Source: Endothia cerciana (taxonomy: Eukaryota > Ascomycota > Sordariomycetes > Diaporthales > Cryphonectriaceae). From it: a stretch of 64,000 nucleotides of DNA. The notes below the pieces were generated by a model. The model was given only the letters and a program-made list of their open reading frames with translations. It ran no database searches and was not told the origin of the DNA. Numbering within the stretch: the stretch's first letter is position 1; the number at the start of each line of letters is the position of its first letter. Where the stretch lies: positions 620,001-684,000 of the forward strand of contig JALRMH010000009.1 in NCBI GenBank assembly GCA_026119935.1. The letters run 5' to 3'. The translations under genes and the position numbers were made by a program. Shown here in pieces: positions 47,733-58,936 of the stretch.

Positions 47733-48927
47733 TCAGTCCTTCCTGGGATCAAAAACCTCCCACTTGACCAGCCCATCCCCGCCCACGTTCTTCTCCTTGT
47801 CAGCACACCGTGCGCACTGGGCCTGGCTGTACGCCACCTCGCGGCTCTTTGGGTTGACAAAGGCCATGCCGCCCGTCTCCTTGAGATTCTTCAGGCCGCA
47901 CCCGCACTCCCAGCACAGCCCCTTCTTGCCTGTCACGACGATGGGCGGCTTGGCGACCAGGCCCTTCATCCACTTGCTCTTGGCGCCGCCCTTGCGCTCG
48001 GTCAGCAGCACGCACTTGGCGAAGGCGGGGACCACGTCCCCGTCGAGGAACAGCTCGAGCTCCGGCTCGCGCAGGAGGACATCCTTGCCGGCGATGAAGA
48101 AGTCGACGAGCATCTGGAAGGGGCGCAGGCGCTCGTCGCGGCCGCCCCGGCGGATGGCGGCGTCGGCGGCCTCGACGCCCGAAAGGTAGTTGGTCACGAA
48201 GTTGTTGCAGCGCAGGCGGTCCTGGATCTCGGTGCGGCCGTTCTCGAGGGTCAGGTGCAAGATGCGGTGGTCGCAGATCATCTTGAGGGCGGCCGAGAGG
48301 TAGTTACCCAGCTCGGTGGTGGCGAAATCCGCCATGCCGGTCACGGCGAAGTCGTGGCCGAGGTTGTAGAGGCGGATGCAGGAGACGACGAAAGGCTCGT
48401 GTTCGGACTTTGGGTCGATCTCTGAGGGTGGGGCGTTAGCAGCGCAAATGGGGAAGAGCCGATGGAACGGAGGGACATGCCACCGGCGTAGATGAAGACG
48501 AGGACCAGTTCGATATCACGATACTCGTGCGTGGTGATCATGACCACAGGGATTTCGCCGGGCTCCTGATAATACTTGATATAAACATAAGGTAGAAGTC
48601 AGTAGCCCACTTCCGTGGTAACCCAAGAGGATGTCGCTAAGCATACCTGGGCGACATCCACAAGCTTCTCCTTGAACCAGTTTGACCGACCGGCCAGAAT
48701 GGCGCGGTGGCACTGGAACTCTCGATTGCCGCAGCGGATTAGGACGTCGGAGTGGACACCAGACTTTAGAAGCCTGTATGATGATTCAAGTCAGCCAGCC
48801 ACAGCTTCTTGCCCGAGTCCAAGGAGACCTACTCGAGATCGCAGTTGCCGAAGGTGGCCTTTGGGTCAATGATCTCCAGGGCCTGCTGGGCCTCGGGTGC
48901 CTGGGACTCTCTCTTTGGGTGAGGCAT
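47733..48927 (-). CDS. BTB/POZ-like protein with C-terminal putative zinc module (paralogue D)
   Basis: Four exons (48927-48833, 48773-48647, 48565-48481, 48421-47733) encode 331 residues. The BTB part includes ELLKSGVHSDVLIRCGNREF, CHRAILAGRSNWFKEKL and EIPVVMITTHEYRDIELVLVFIYAG. The C-terminal half ends with CWECGC ... QCARC, a putative zinc site. Intron 3 (48480-48422) starts with GC (GCATGT) exactly where paralogue C has GTGAGT. For intron 2 two acceptors nine bases apart both keep frame; the downstream CAG was chosen. Confidence 0.85.
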
Positions 48928-50341
48928 CGCGATCGGTGGTAAGGCTTGACACTGTTTCGAGTCCTTCAGAGATACCGGAACCACTGGTTTGTGAAGAAGG
49001 TGCAGATGACTTGGGCCTCGAGCACATAAAATAATTGGTGAGAAAGGAGGAAGAGGCACCGCTGTTAAGCAGGTGAGGTTTGCAAAATGGAAGGATTGAG
49101 AAACCGGGATTAAAAAAAAGGCTTCTGTTGGGCTTTCGTAAGTGTAGAGTGTGATTAGGAAACAAGTGTCCACCGTGCGGTTGTTGGAAGGGGTGTTGGT
49201 AGAAAGTTCAGGCTTGAAAGACGATGGTCACGTCAGGTAGTGATTAGCTGCCATCTGTAATTCATTGCGTTGTAGAGTTGATGTGTAGATTGTCGTGGAG
49301 GGAGCACGAGAATGGAGAGGGTAGATAGGTGTGAAGATGATGGAGAGGCTCAGGGTCTGGGTAAGAAGTAGATCAGATGTTGCCACCATGAACGAATTGT
49401 CTGGGTCTGAAGCTTGTGTACGAAGGTATGCATCGATTGCAATTATGGAGAGCGATGTACCAGAGCCGGTAGAAAGTTTGGGGAGCTGAAATAGGTCAAA
49501 TATGGCAAGAGTATTACCGTGAGCCTCGCCGAGAGCCTTGTGTCTTCCTGTGTAATGTCTCACAGTCGAGCTGCAAGAAAGCGGGCTGAGCACGGAACAG
49601 CCAATGACCAAACAGAGCCAGGCTTTTAGTGATGGCAGCTCATGGTGGACAAGGCAAAAGATAGCAAAGGTATCTACCTGTCCAAAGAAGACATGGGTCG
49701 TGTGGAGATACTGACATTGATACATGAAGAGCCTATGAGCAGGGTGGAGGATCACTCATAGCATAGAATCCAGCAGGCAGAAAATGCACCTGGGTGACAA
49801 TACCATGCTGTCCAGGATAATCTAGCTTATTGACATCACCTCATCCTTGCCTCAATGGGTGAACTTGAATTACTAAAAGTGATTTGTTCGACGAACTCTC
49901 ACAATTCCTGCTAGACTCAATGGTACCTAGGTAACCTCATGAGGTCGGGTCGGTAATTGACTTCTCCAAGTTCAGCCTTCGCCACACGTTTTATGCTCTG
50001 TGCTATTAACCTCGGGGCTAGGCGGCAACCATAACCTTTCAAGATCTTCCAGCAAGCTGAAACATTAATGTAGGAAACTTTACATCAGTCTAGCTATTTG
50101 ACCCAAACCTCTACCTCTATTGCCATATTGTGCAGTTTATTCTAGTATTATAATGCCATACTGCAGTAGGGAGAACGAAAACAGAAACATTTTCAAATGA
50201 AAACCCCAAAAGAATGGCAGCCATGGTACTCCTGTTTGAGGGATCGGTAGGAAGATATCACAGTCTTCATCAGCTTTGGAAGAGCCCTCCTCGAAGAGCC
50301 TCCTCGAAGAGCCCTCCTTGAAGAGCCCTGTTGGTTACTCA
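48928..50341. other. intergenic, no gene supported
   Basis: Includes the upstream region of BTB paralogue D and the 3' flank of the regulator, with the tandem repeat at 50279-50330. Confidence 0.5.
50279..50330. repeat. 14-bp tandem repeat
   Basis: Nearly four copies of a gaagagccctcct(c/t) unit (14, 13, 14 and 11 bp) lie just past the stop codon of the Zn2Cys6 gene. Confidence 0.85.
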
Positions 50342-51583
50342 TCATGCAGCCCCTGCCTCCCATTGCTCCATTCTTTCCCGCCCGAAGGATATCTCCATGC
50401 AACTTTTCGTAAAACCATCCACATCTTCCGGCCTGGACAGAGTGAACAAGTTCTCCGTCTCCCTGCCGGCCAGAACCCAGATATCCTTTCCCGTGACAAC
50501 CTTGGCCCAGGCGTAACGCGATCCGGCATCCCACATACCTTGTGTAGTGGTGACAAGCATGCCTCCAGGGCAGGTCGCCCAGCCCTTCTTAAGGGCATGG
50601 TATGTAGCATGTAGGCCTTCGGTGATGATCCATGTCCGTCGGACGGATTCGGTGAATATCCAAGACTGCCACACCATCTCCGCCTGCGCCTGGGGACAGG
50701 TTTCTGACTGCTCGGACGTGAACAAGTCTCTGATTCCCAGCCCGAGCACATTGATGACGGCGCGGGGGTTGCTGTTCCTCTCTCCCGAGAGGAATGTTGC
50801 GGCGAACCAGAGGCTCTCAGCCATCTGCCCGATCCACGTATTCATTATCCCAATGCGCTCCTCCGCCTTGGCTCGCAATTGTATGTCCCCATCCAGCAGC
50901 CCGATTATCTGGTACGTCAACAGGGCGTGGACCCTGGCAAGGTGCCCAAACGTGTCGAGGCTGCTCGTGGTGTTGTGCTTGTCCTCGTCCGCGAGCAGCT
51001 GCCTGGCCCGGTCGTCCAGGGTCCGGAACACCGCGTCCTCGTTCTCGTCAGTCCGGGCCAGATATAAAGCGAGCGAGCCCTGTGCATCCTGGACGCATCT
51101 CGGGTTGCGGAAGAGGTAAAGTTGCTTGTGGATGAATGTGTTGGAGCCCTTGGGGACCCAGTCGGCAAGGTTGTTCTGGACCACTCTGAGGAAGCGCTTC
51201 AGGGCCGCGATGCCGTAGGGTGGAATCCACTGCGGCTCGACCGGGAGGGTGGGCACCTCAGGTGGCTCCTTGTTATGTGGGGACAGGAACCAGTCGCAGC
51301 TGAGATGCTTAGGTGGTGTTGACGGTGGCAAGTCCGGAAGAGGGCAGAGGAGGACACTCGGGTCCCAGAGGTCAGGAGTGTTTGTGGGCGTTGCCGGAGT
51401 ACCCTGTGATGCAGACGATGGGGAGTGGTCCTGCAGGAGGACGTAGGAGCTTGGTCGGGCCGGGGGATAGGAGCACTCGAGATCTCGCGAGGCACAGCGG
51501 TGACATCGCGGCTGTTCCTTGCCACATTTCCGCTTGGACTTGGCGCAGGACTCGCAAGCTTTTGTCTCTGGTACGATATTCAT
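50342..51583 (-). CDS. Zn2Cys6 fungal transcription factor
   Basis: Intronless, 413 residues from an ATG 12 codons before the zinc cluster; an in-frame extension up to 51643 exists but adds nonconserved sequence. The cluster CESCAKSKRKC...CHRCASRDLEC has spacing CX2CX6CX6CX2CX6C, the binuclear DNA-binding signature. A Pro/Ser-rich linker follows (about 45-110), then an all-helical regulatory region with WIPPYGIAALKRFL and a C-terminal Trp-rich part. It is nuclear. It lies about 5 kb from the terpene synthase and could regulate it, but no binding site was identified. Confidence 0.9.
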   Translation of the reverse strand: MNIVPETKACESCAKSKRKCGKEQPRCHRCASRDLECSYPPARPSSYVLLQDHSPSSASQGTPATPTNTPDLWDPSVLLCPLPDLPPSTPPKHLSCDWFLSPHNKEPPEVPTLPVEPQWIPPYGIAALKRFLRVVQNNLADWVPKGSNTFIHKQLYLFRNPRCVQDAQGSLALYLARTDENEDAVFRTLDDRARQLLADEDKHNTTSSLDTFGHLARVHALLTYQIIGLLDGDIQLRAKAEERIGIMNTWIGQMAESLWFAATFLSGERNSNPRAVINVLGLGIRDLFTSEQSETCPQAQAEMVWQSWIFTESVRRTWIITEGLHATYHALKKGWATCPGGMLVTTTQGMWDAGSRYAWAKVVTGKDIWVLAGRETENLFTLSRPEDVDGFTKSCMEISFGRERMEQWEAGAA

Positions 51584-54500
51584 CGCCGTCGTCACCATCA
51601 AAAACAACATGGGCAGAAGTCTCCAGGACCAAGTCGAAGGCATCCGGACTGGCGCCGGAAGCGATGAGGTCGACGTCGACCCATTCTTGGGTGGGCGCTA
51701 AACATCTTCGGATAGCGCCCGCAACTTTATCTCAACGTTCGGATCCGCTCAGTGGGATGCTTATGCACCCACGCCCCTTCTCACCCCCACCAAAGAACCT
51801 AAACATGACACAGGCACATGTATATGACCTCCGCGCTCGTGCTGGCGCTCTTGCTGGCGCTCTTCAGGCAGAGAGAGACCGCAAAGCTGCCTCGGTACCG
51901 GTTTGGCTACTTCTCTGCTGATAGCCTGGTCACATCCATCCTCTCAAGGGGCGACAGTCCCTCCTAAAGACCCTCAAGGTATAGATCACCGTGAAGCTCT
52001 GTTGCCCGCGCAAGGGTAGGGACCCAGTTTTCGGGTGTCCGGATCCTTCCGGGACCCCGATCTGTACAGCGTCAGCAAACAGGGTAGACAGACCCGTGGC
52101 CTATTTAGTGTGTCTTCTCCAAGGGTCTTGATTATATTTTGCGCCTGACGCAGCATGGCAGCCTGGTCTTGAGATGGCATGATATAGGTTGCCTCTGTCG
52201 ACGTAAGCGACATCAAGCCTTACGGACATTTATAACATTTCAAGCGGCGAATTGTCCATTCCGGCCACATACCTACGGAACAATATGGCGCAGGAGCTCA
52301 TCAAGGAAACTAGCCGCCGAACAGCTTGCTGTGGAAGAAGACCAGATCACGGCTGGAGAAGACGAAAGAAGGGTTTATCCAAAGAATCGGAAATAGTGAC
52401 CAAAATATTATTCGGCTTCAATATCCTGGGCATAATCAAGCTGAGCATTTTGCCCGGGGAGGAAGTGAGGTCGAAAGGTCGTACGAGGCAAAACCAGAAT
52501 TAGCCGGTTCAGGTCGCAATTGATGGCAGAGCACGCCGGTCTCAAATCTCAGGCGGGTTGCAATAGCTCTCTGCGCTCGTCGCTTGCCGAGTCATCATCC
52601 CCTCTCGGAAGTGGAGCCTTTGCGGCTACCTTGCAGCTGCCCGAGTGTGCACTAGGTCGACGTGAGTGTTGACTTTTCCTGATGAGACGAGTAGACGAGT
52701 GGCAGAGAGGCTATGCCCGGACTGTTCCTGGAAAGATTACCGTGAGTGTCCACGTCATGACTAAAATCAGATTCAGAAGTTCGAGAGTGTCGAATGTCGA
52801 TCACCTTGCCGACCGCCTCTAGGGCTTCCCGGACGGTCAAGATATAGTCCCATCGGAGCTTACTCCACGGGGAGGCTGTCCCACGGAGGTTACTATACTT
52901 TCAACTCCCAAAACAATACAGTGGAATATCAGCCCTACAGCCAGGATGGACTGTTCCCTGTTGAGCTGGCCAGCCGGAGGCTCTAGTTCCTGCTCAAAAG
53001 AGACCTCAGCTGCCGTACTTGGACACTGTTGTAATTAGTACAATAGGCGACGCTTCACACTATTCATAGCCTACCTAGAAGAACCCTACGAGGATCTTGT
53101 GAAGAAAATCTAGAAGATTGTAACTGAGGCGCTTGAGTAGTGTATACTTCCAACACAGTATACTACTGTACCTATTCAGCTCAAGAACTATAGACACTAG
53201 TACGATCAGTCCTTATTCCTTCTTGAGGCTTTTTGTATAATGCTTTCAGAATCGAATAAACTCCATAGCCCGAAGGCTAGCTGTCCTTCCTGGAAAACAC
53301 GATGTTCCTTAGTCACAAGGATACTGAAGATATAATAGGGCAGTGATCGTACCCTTGTACTGAAGGAGATATACATCAGGAACCTTTAGAAATTGAAGCC
53401 TTGTGATATTGAAAAATTGGCACTTCTTGGGATTTGAAAAAATGATTCACGCGTACCCGTACCACTATTAACAACTTGCTTCATCAAGAACACAAAGAGT
53501 ACTTGCGTGTGTTCACAACCACTTGATTTTTTTTCCTTTCTATTTTCGTTGGTAAGACCAACTATTGTAGAGATCTCTTGGTTATACGGACAGAAATATT
53601 GTATTCCTATAAGAATGAGCCTAGACCAAACCAGCTCTACTCGATCTTCTTGCAGCTGCCCAGTTAGGTTGTAGAGCATCAGCAAGTTGCTGGTAGATGT
53701 TGTGGTTGAAAGGGTGCCCAGCTTGATAGTTCCTACGTAGTAGAAGGCCCAGAAAGTAGTCCTCAACAAGCCTTCTCACATACACAACCTCCTCGTTACT
53801 TACACAGAAATAAAGAGGGCAGAATTTGATTACCCTAGGGGCGTAAGACGCGCCGGGAAATACTGTGCGCCGGCAGTAGGACTTTTCTAGCTACAGAGGC
53901 GACCCGAAGTTAGGAGTAGGGAAAACAAGAAATTGTTGCTTGCTATGGTGACTTCCTTCCTAGTAGGAGGTAGATAGTAGGGTGCAAAAAGTGGACAAGA
54001 AAGTAGATGATCAGGTAGGGGAACTTGATTATGTGCCTTGCACTTCAGTCTTCTGCTAGTTCCTCAAGGCGCGGTAGTGCTTGAGGAAGATATAGATTGG
54101 CGAGGGTGCCATTATTAATAGGACAGCACATGGATTAAATGTCCTGTTCCCGTTGAAAGCTGCAGGTCCTTAACAACAGTGGAAACTCTGAACCAGTCTC
54201 GGGAATCGTCGATGTAAAATGGAGAAGCTGGGCGTAGTCGGGACCTGTTGAGGCGCGGAGAAGACTGGGATGTATATCTTCGAGTAGCAGCAGTTTTCTG
54301 ATTTGAAACTTTCTTCATGTTACTCAGAAAGAATGCATGATTTGTTAAAGCACACAACGTGCAACACATGCCAGCTTGTGGGTGGGCATCTCAGTAATAG
54401 TCCTTGCCGGGAATGCAGAGAACCAGTTGAGCATGTGCGTTCAGTATGTCACTGGAAGCACTAATGTGCAAGTCTGACCTCAATAGGGGCCCGTATAATA

Positions 54501-55071
54501 AATTACTAGTTATTCTCAGTCTGCTAGGAAGTGGTCGTCTCTTTTGAAGTTACGGCAACTTATGTATGTAGTATGTGCGCTCATTATTATGTCAGACAGT
54601 ATAGTCCAACGCAGAGGAAACCCGGTGCTGGTTACAAAGATAGTACTCCGGCTGATCTTGGGGACGCCCTAGCTTCGAGGCCATTATTTACAAAGATGCA
54701 GTTCCAGCCAAACTAGGAGGCAGCGGTACCTTGCTAGGAGTCAAAGCGGCCTTGCTTACGGTGTCTGGTGATACGATGGGAAGTTGCAGAGGCTAGGGGC
54801 CGGTAGGCACGATGATCAATGCCGCCAGCCTGGATAGTGCTGTTGAGCATATTGCAATCCTCAAATCGACCAAGATGTGCCCAGCATATATAGCAAGGCT
54901 ATGCAAGCTTTCTATGCCCACGAACACGGATTCAAGCCATCCAATTCCAGTGGACAAGGAAATTTTGGTTAGGTGAAAGATCAGTTATACGAATTCCTTG
55001 TACGACTTTTACTCCTAATTGCCACACACTGATCTCCACTAGACACAACGGCGTCGAAGCCTTCCAGCAAG
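51584..55071. other. gene-poor, A/T-rich stretch with decayed frames
   Basis: Between about 52.6 and 54.9 kb the sequence is A/T-rich with many stops in all frames. Protein-like fragments occur (one codes EEPYEDLVKK followed by a stop; another has a CxxC-type string near 54360-54450), suggesting old mobile-element or gene remains. No intact element, terminal repeat or transposase motif was found. Confidence 0.45.
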
Positions 55072-56049
55072 ATGGATGAGACCATCCCCAAGAACATCAG
55101 GGACAAGATTCATGAGCTGGAGAAGAGGTGTGAGGATGCCGAGGAAGAGCACGGGTTCCTCGTGTCGATAACCGAGGAGTTTAAACCTCTTTTCCGACAA
55201 GTCCCAACCTGGGGGACTGTCGCATATCTTTACACAAGATATCTTGTGGGAAGACTGCTAGTCTCTGGCAACTACGGCGCACTGGGCATGGAGGAGATTC
55301 GTCCTATCCTCAAGGACCTCCTGAATCTGTACAGGTTCGGTGTCATTACCATCGAATCTGGCCCCGGATGTCCCCAACAGAGCCAGAGCAAGACGGCACA
55401 GAAGATGAGACAGCCACCATACACCTGTGTGGTTTTGCGAGCGACGCCGCCCGATGCTCCAATTCACGCTGCCACGATACCCCACCCCAAGATCCCAAGA
55501 CACAAGGTGCAAAGATTTTGCGGAATACTCAGCAGGCGTTGCGACATAGAGACGTCCATCGCCCCAACTTATCCTTCCGGCACCAGGGCATAAGACGCCT
55601 TTCCTCCTGGACTCACGGATTATCGAGGGCGCCACAAGGGCTGAGGTCCTGCAGAAGTGCCGCCGCGGAGAGCGGGAGGACTTTGGGTGGGCTGGAGCAG
55701 CTGGAACTAGGGGTCTTCTAAGTTCTGCGACAATCATCAAGGGCAGGCACCCTACTCCGCGACCCGGGATGCGGATCCTCTTCAGTTCTGCATTGTCGCG
55801 AAGATCTTGGATCCCGGCAGGGGATTCAACCTGCAGATCGTTGTGGAAGAGTGCCTTCAGAGGGCTGGCATAGAGCCTCCCTTTCAACGATCTCGTCGAT
55901 GGCTGCCTCTGAAGATCTCGTCCACAAGCATTGCAATTCCCCGTCAGATGATTCAGACTCCCCAAGCTGCTACATCACAATGGCATGGTCTGTCGAGCGA
56001 GGAAATCTCGGAGCATGAGGGGCTGCGGACTGGAGGCGAGGGTGCATGA
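55072..56049 (+). CDS. hypothetical gene, exon structure unresolved, possibly decayed
   Basis: An ATG at 55072 opens a convincing N-terminal stretch of about 90 residues: charged helices (ELEKRCEDAEEEHGFL) and an aromatic segment (WGTVAYLYTRYLVG), with no known domain. Downstream, protein-like pieces occur in different frames: DGTEDETATIHLCGF near 55400, LLDSRIIEGATRAEVLQKC near 55610-55670, and QFCIVAKILDPGRGFNLQIVVEE near 55780-55850. A set of splice sites joining all of them in phase was not found; the best candidate intron is only 41 nt. It is either a multi-exon gene or a frameshifted pseudogene; the end coordinate is approximate. Confidence 0.4.
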
Positions 56050-56324
56050 GGTCGGTCGTGGATTGCGGGATGGGGAATCGAAATTGAGAATTGCTGAGTT
56101 GGGAACGGTAGGGTTTACTGTCGATGTGGGCGAGGAGACTTGTCGCTGGTTTTTTTTTCTTCTAAAATCCTAGATATCGTTGCTGAGAATGAAGATCACT
56201 TTCACACTGCATGCCTTCCCGTCCACGTTTAGGTCGCCGTGTGCGCAATATAGACCTCCTTGTTGCTTTGAATCTAATAAAGTAGAACAGTACCTTAAAG
56301 ACAACGAGAGTGATGGAGTGTTAC

Positions 56325-57631
56325 CTAGCAATCGAGCTGATTAGCGGCTCGTTTCATCGAGACGTCGTCAATGATGACTGGGCCAATCTCCAAGCCGGTG
56401 TTCACCAACTTAGGTGAGAGACACAGACTACGCGTCGCCATCACTTCCAAGCCGCGTTTCCCGAAGTACCTCTCGCTCTCGAAGCTCCATTGGACATTCG
56501 CTCCCACCCAATGCGCCACACCGTTCATGTAGGATCGCACTTCCTCGTCGACGTGGCTGCCCCATCGGGGAAGCTGAGAGAAGAGTTCATTGAAACGCTC
56601 TGTCATAGTCGCGTGCAGCTGGCCCGCCCAGTCCACTGCATCCTGTACGTTCATGCCTTGCTCAATCATGACAATAGTCACGAGGTTGTGCTGGTCATCT
56701 CCCGTGGCTTGTTCCTTGTCAAACGACAGGACGTCCTGAAGCATGTGAATATTTATGAAGCTCAAATGACTTTGCGTGTTGAATGGACTTACGTTTGCAA
56801 TGATAGTCAGACCAACCCCCAAATCCAGCAACTCTTGGATGATGGGATCCTCTTGTACTGGGTCCGGCATGTCTTTGTCCATTTCAAGCATATCGAATGA
56901 GGACAGAACACCTATCGTCTTTTTGCGGATTTCAAAATAGCTGTGTAAGTCGCGGATATATGACTTGTCTCTGTCCTCTGCTTGTTCGGCGGTACCGTGG
57001 AGGTAATCCCGCATATTGTTGATGAATCGTCGTTGGAATGTCGGCGTGGAAATCGAGCACGTTCGAGCCCAGAATCTGAGGGGCCGGTCAGCAGCCGATT
57101 CTGGCCCAACGCAAAAGCTTGTTGTGAACTTACTGCCGAGCTACTTCACCGCCTACCCACTCACCCTCCGGCCGAGGTTTCTCTGGGTTTTGCAGGGCGT
57201 CCATGACCACATCGACTTGGGCCCATACCTCCTCTGGCAGTGACTTGTCCGAGTGCTCGTCGAAGATGAAGAAAAAATTCATCAAATCGTTCGCGCATCG
57301 GAGCTGATCTACCATGCCTAGTTAGTTGCAAGGGCTACGAGAGTATACTGTTTGAGCTCGGGAGGAACTCACCTCTTGTCAACCACGGGTATAATAGTCC
57401 CGTCAGAAGATCTTGCACTCTGTCAGTGGTCGTGTATTGAGGACGTGCCCATAACCACCTAGACTCACTGAAGTTGCACTTATCAAAGGATTTCTGCGCC
57501 TTTGGGCTGAAAGCGCCAAAGCTTGCAGCCCAGTCTATGGTCTCCTGCCGGATGTCCGCAGTATGAGGATTCAATCGACGCGGCCACTGCCAACTGGCCT
57601 GGAAATCAGGAAGCAGGATCATAGAGGACAT
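56325..57631 (-). CDS. class I terpene synthase (sesquiterpene cyclase type)
   Basis: Five exons (57631-57469, 57411-57373, 57317-57134, 57075-56793, 56735-56325) encode 359 residues, normal for fungal sesquiterpene synthases. The Asp-rich metal motif is FDEHSD (D87-D91). The second, NSE-type motif NDVLSFDKE (N223, S227, E231) is formed only after removing the 57-nt intron at 56792-56736, which is open in frame and would otherwise hide it. EIRKKTIG and the late [10 protein letters not shown] block are also family marks. It would ionise farnesyl diphosphate and cyclise it in the cytosol; the product cannot be told. Resemblance is to the protoilludene/pentalenene-type fungal clade. No P450 or prenyltransferase lies nearby. 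Confidence 0.93.
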
Positions 57632-58936
57632 GGTGGCTGAAGGATGTCGCTTTTGCGTCAGGCCAACTCTGATTGCTGGGCAAGGGTACGAAGAGCAGAG
57701 ACAGGAGAAACCCAGGGGGCGAGACTCATCCGAAGGATGAGCCCCAGACCGAGTATTTCTACATGTAACGACATGAGCCTGGAGCCTCGGAGTTTCTCGA
57801 CCTTTTTAGTCCCTACAGCACCCGTAAACCCGTTTCATCCCTGCATCTATTACACTAGGAGGAGCCAACACTACAAACATTATCTCATGGATGTCGTACA
57901 CAGTCCAAGAAGTACAAGACCAGTGACTACCAGACTCTTGCGTCAAGTTCGCTAATCCCAAATCATCTGTAATACATCATCTGGCCCACTTGCTATCCTA
58001 CTCCTTCCTCGCCTGATGATTTATTATCTTGATACCCAGTAGCGAGACGAAAACGGACAGAGGAGGAGGACCGGGGTGCCTGGAGACTGGGGGCCACCAA
58101 CAGACACCCCTTTTCGATTGTAACCCCCAGAAGAGCTGAAAATCTGTGCAATAGTTTAGGAACATTGTGATGTCGATCGTCTACTGCTCTGCATCTCTCC
58201 CTCCTGCCATCGGACTTAGACCGGGCTGATGTGGTTCAAGGGGTTGTGGACTCCGAAGCAGACCAGAACAAGGAGCCACGTCCGGTCAATCGTATCAACC
58301 ATGGGGCCTCGGCTGCTACTCGGCTGCTACCCTGCAGCTACACGCGAGGGGACCAGAATCGGCCCGGTCATCGAACGGTCCCTGGTCGGTAGACAGCCCC
58401 CACCATTCCGAAGGCCAGGTAGAGCTACGAGAATGCCACGTAGTGGTTGGCACAGGAGGCGCTTACCGTGAGGCCGGCGATGAGATTGTGCTGTTGTGTC
58501 TATACCTCTAGGGTAGAAGCAAGAAATGTGTCTCCTGAGCACAAGATATCGGTTGTGGCTGGAATGGAGGTGATCCTGAAGCCAATATCACGGGGCTTGG
58601 TTCGTGAGATGCTAAGCGCAGTCACTTTTCACATCAGGTCACCGGGCCATGGGTTCCGGGCCCCCGGCCCATGTTGACTACACGCACAGCGAGTGGCCCA
58701 CTCACATGCAGGAGTCCCCAATGAAGAATCCTTCTCATTATGGAAGACAGCCAAGTCGCCACGGCTTCGGCTGGTAGACCCTCAAAGCGTCCGATCCTCC
58801 TTTTAAGCTCTGCATGTGGTCGCGGGTGTCGCCACAATCCTTTTCTGGCCAGTTTCATGGATCTGACGGCTTCTTCCTTCTCACAGCAGCGGACTCGACA
58901 CGGGCATTTTCTTCTACACCAATTTAGCCCTCCAGT
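57632..58936. other. intergenic, no gene supported
   Basis: Upstream side of the terpene synthase followed by sequence with no supported coding frame. Confidence 0.5.

Noticed and set aside
47365..48425. Long plus-strand frames over BTB paralogue D
   Set aside because: Antisense to well-supported exons; no splice signals or domains.
51584..51643. Upstream extension of the Zn2Cys6 protein
   Set aside because: In frame but adds hydrophobic, nonconserved residues before the cluster; the ATG at 51583 sits at the usual distance.
53386..53769. 127-codon minus-strand frame in the A/T-rich block as a transposase fragment
   Set aside because: No catalytic motif or terminal repeats could be identified.
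56736..56792. Loss of the NSE motif in the terpene synthase (Q for N)
   Set aside because: An in-frame intron with standard sites explains the apparent substitution; splicing restores Asn.
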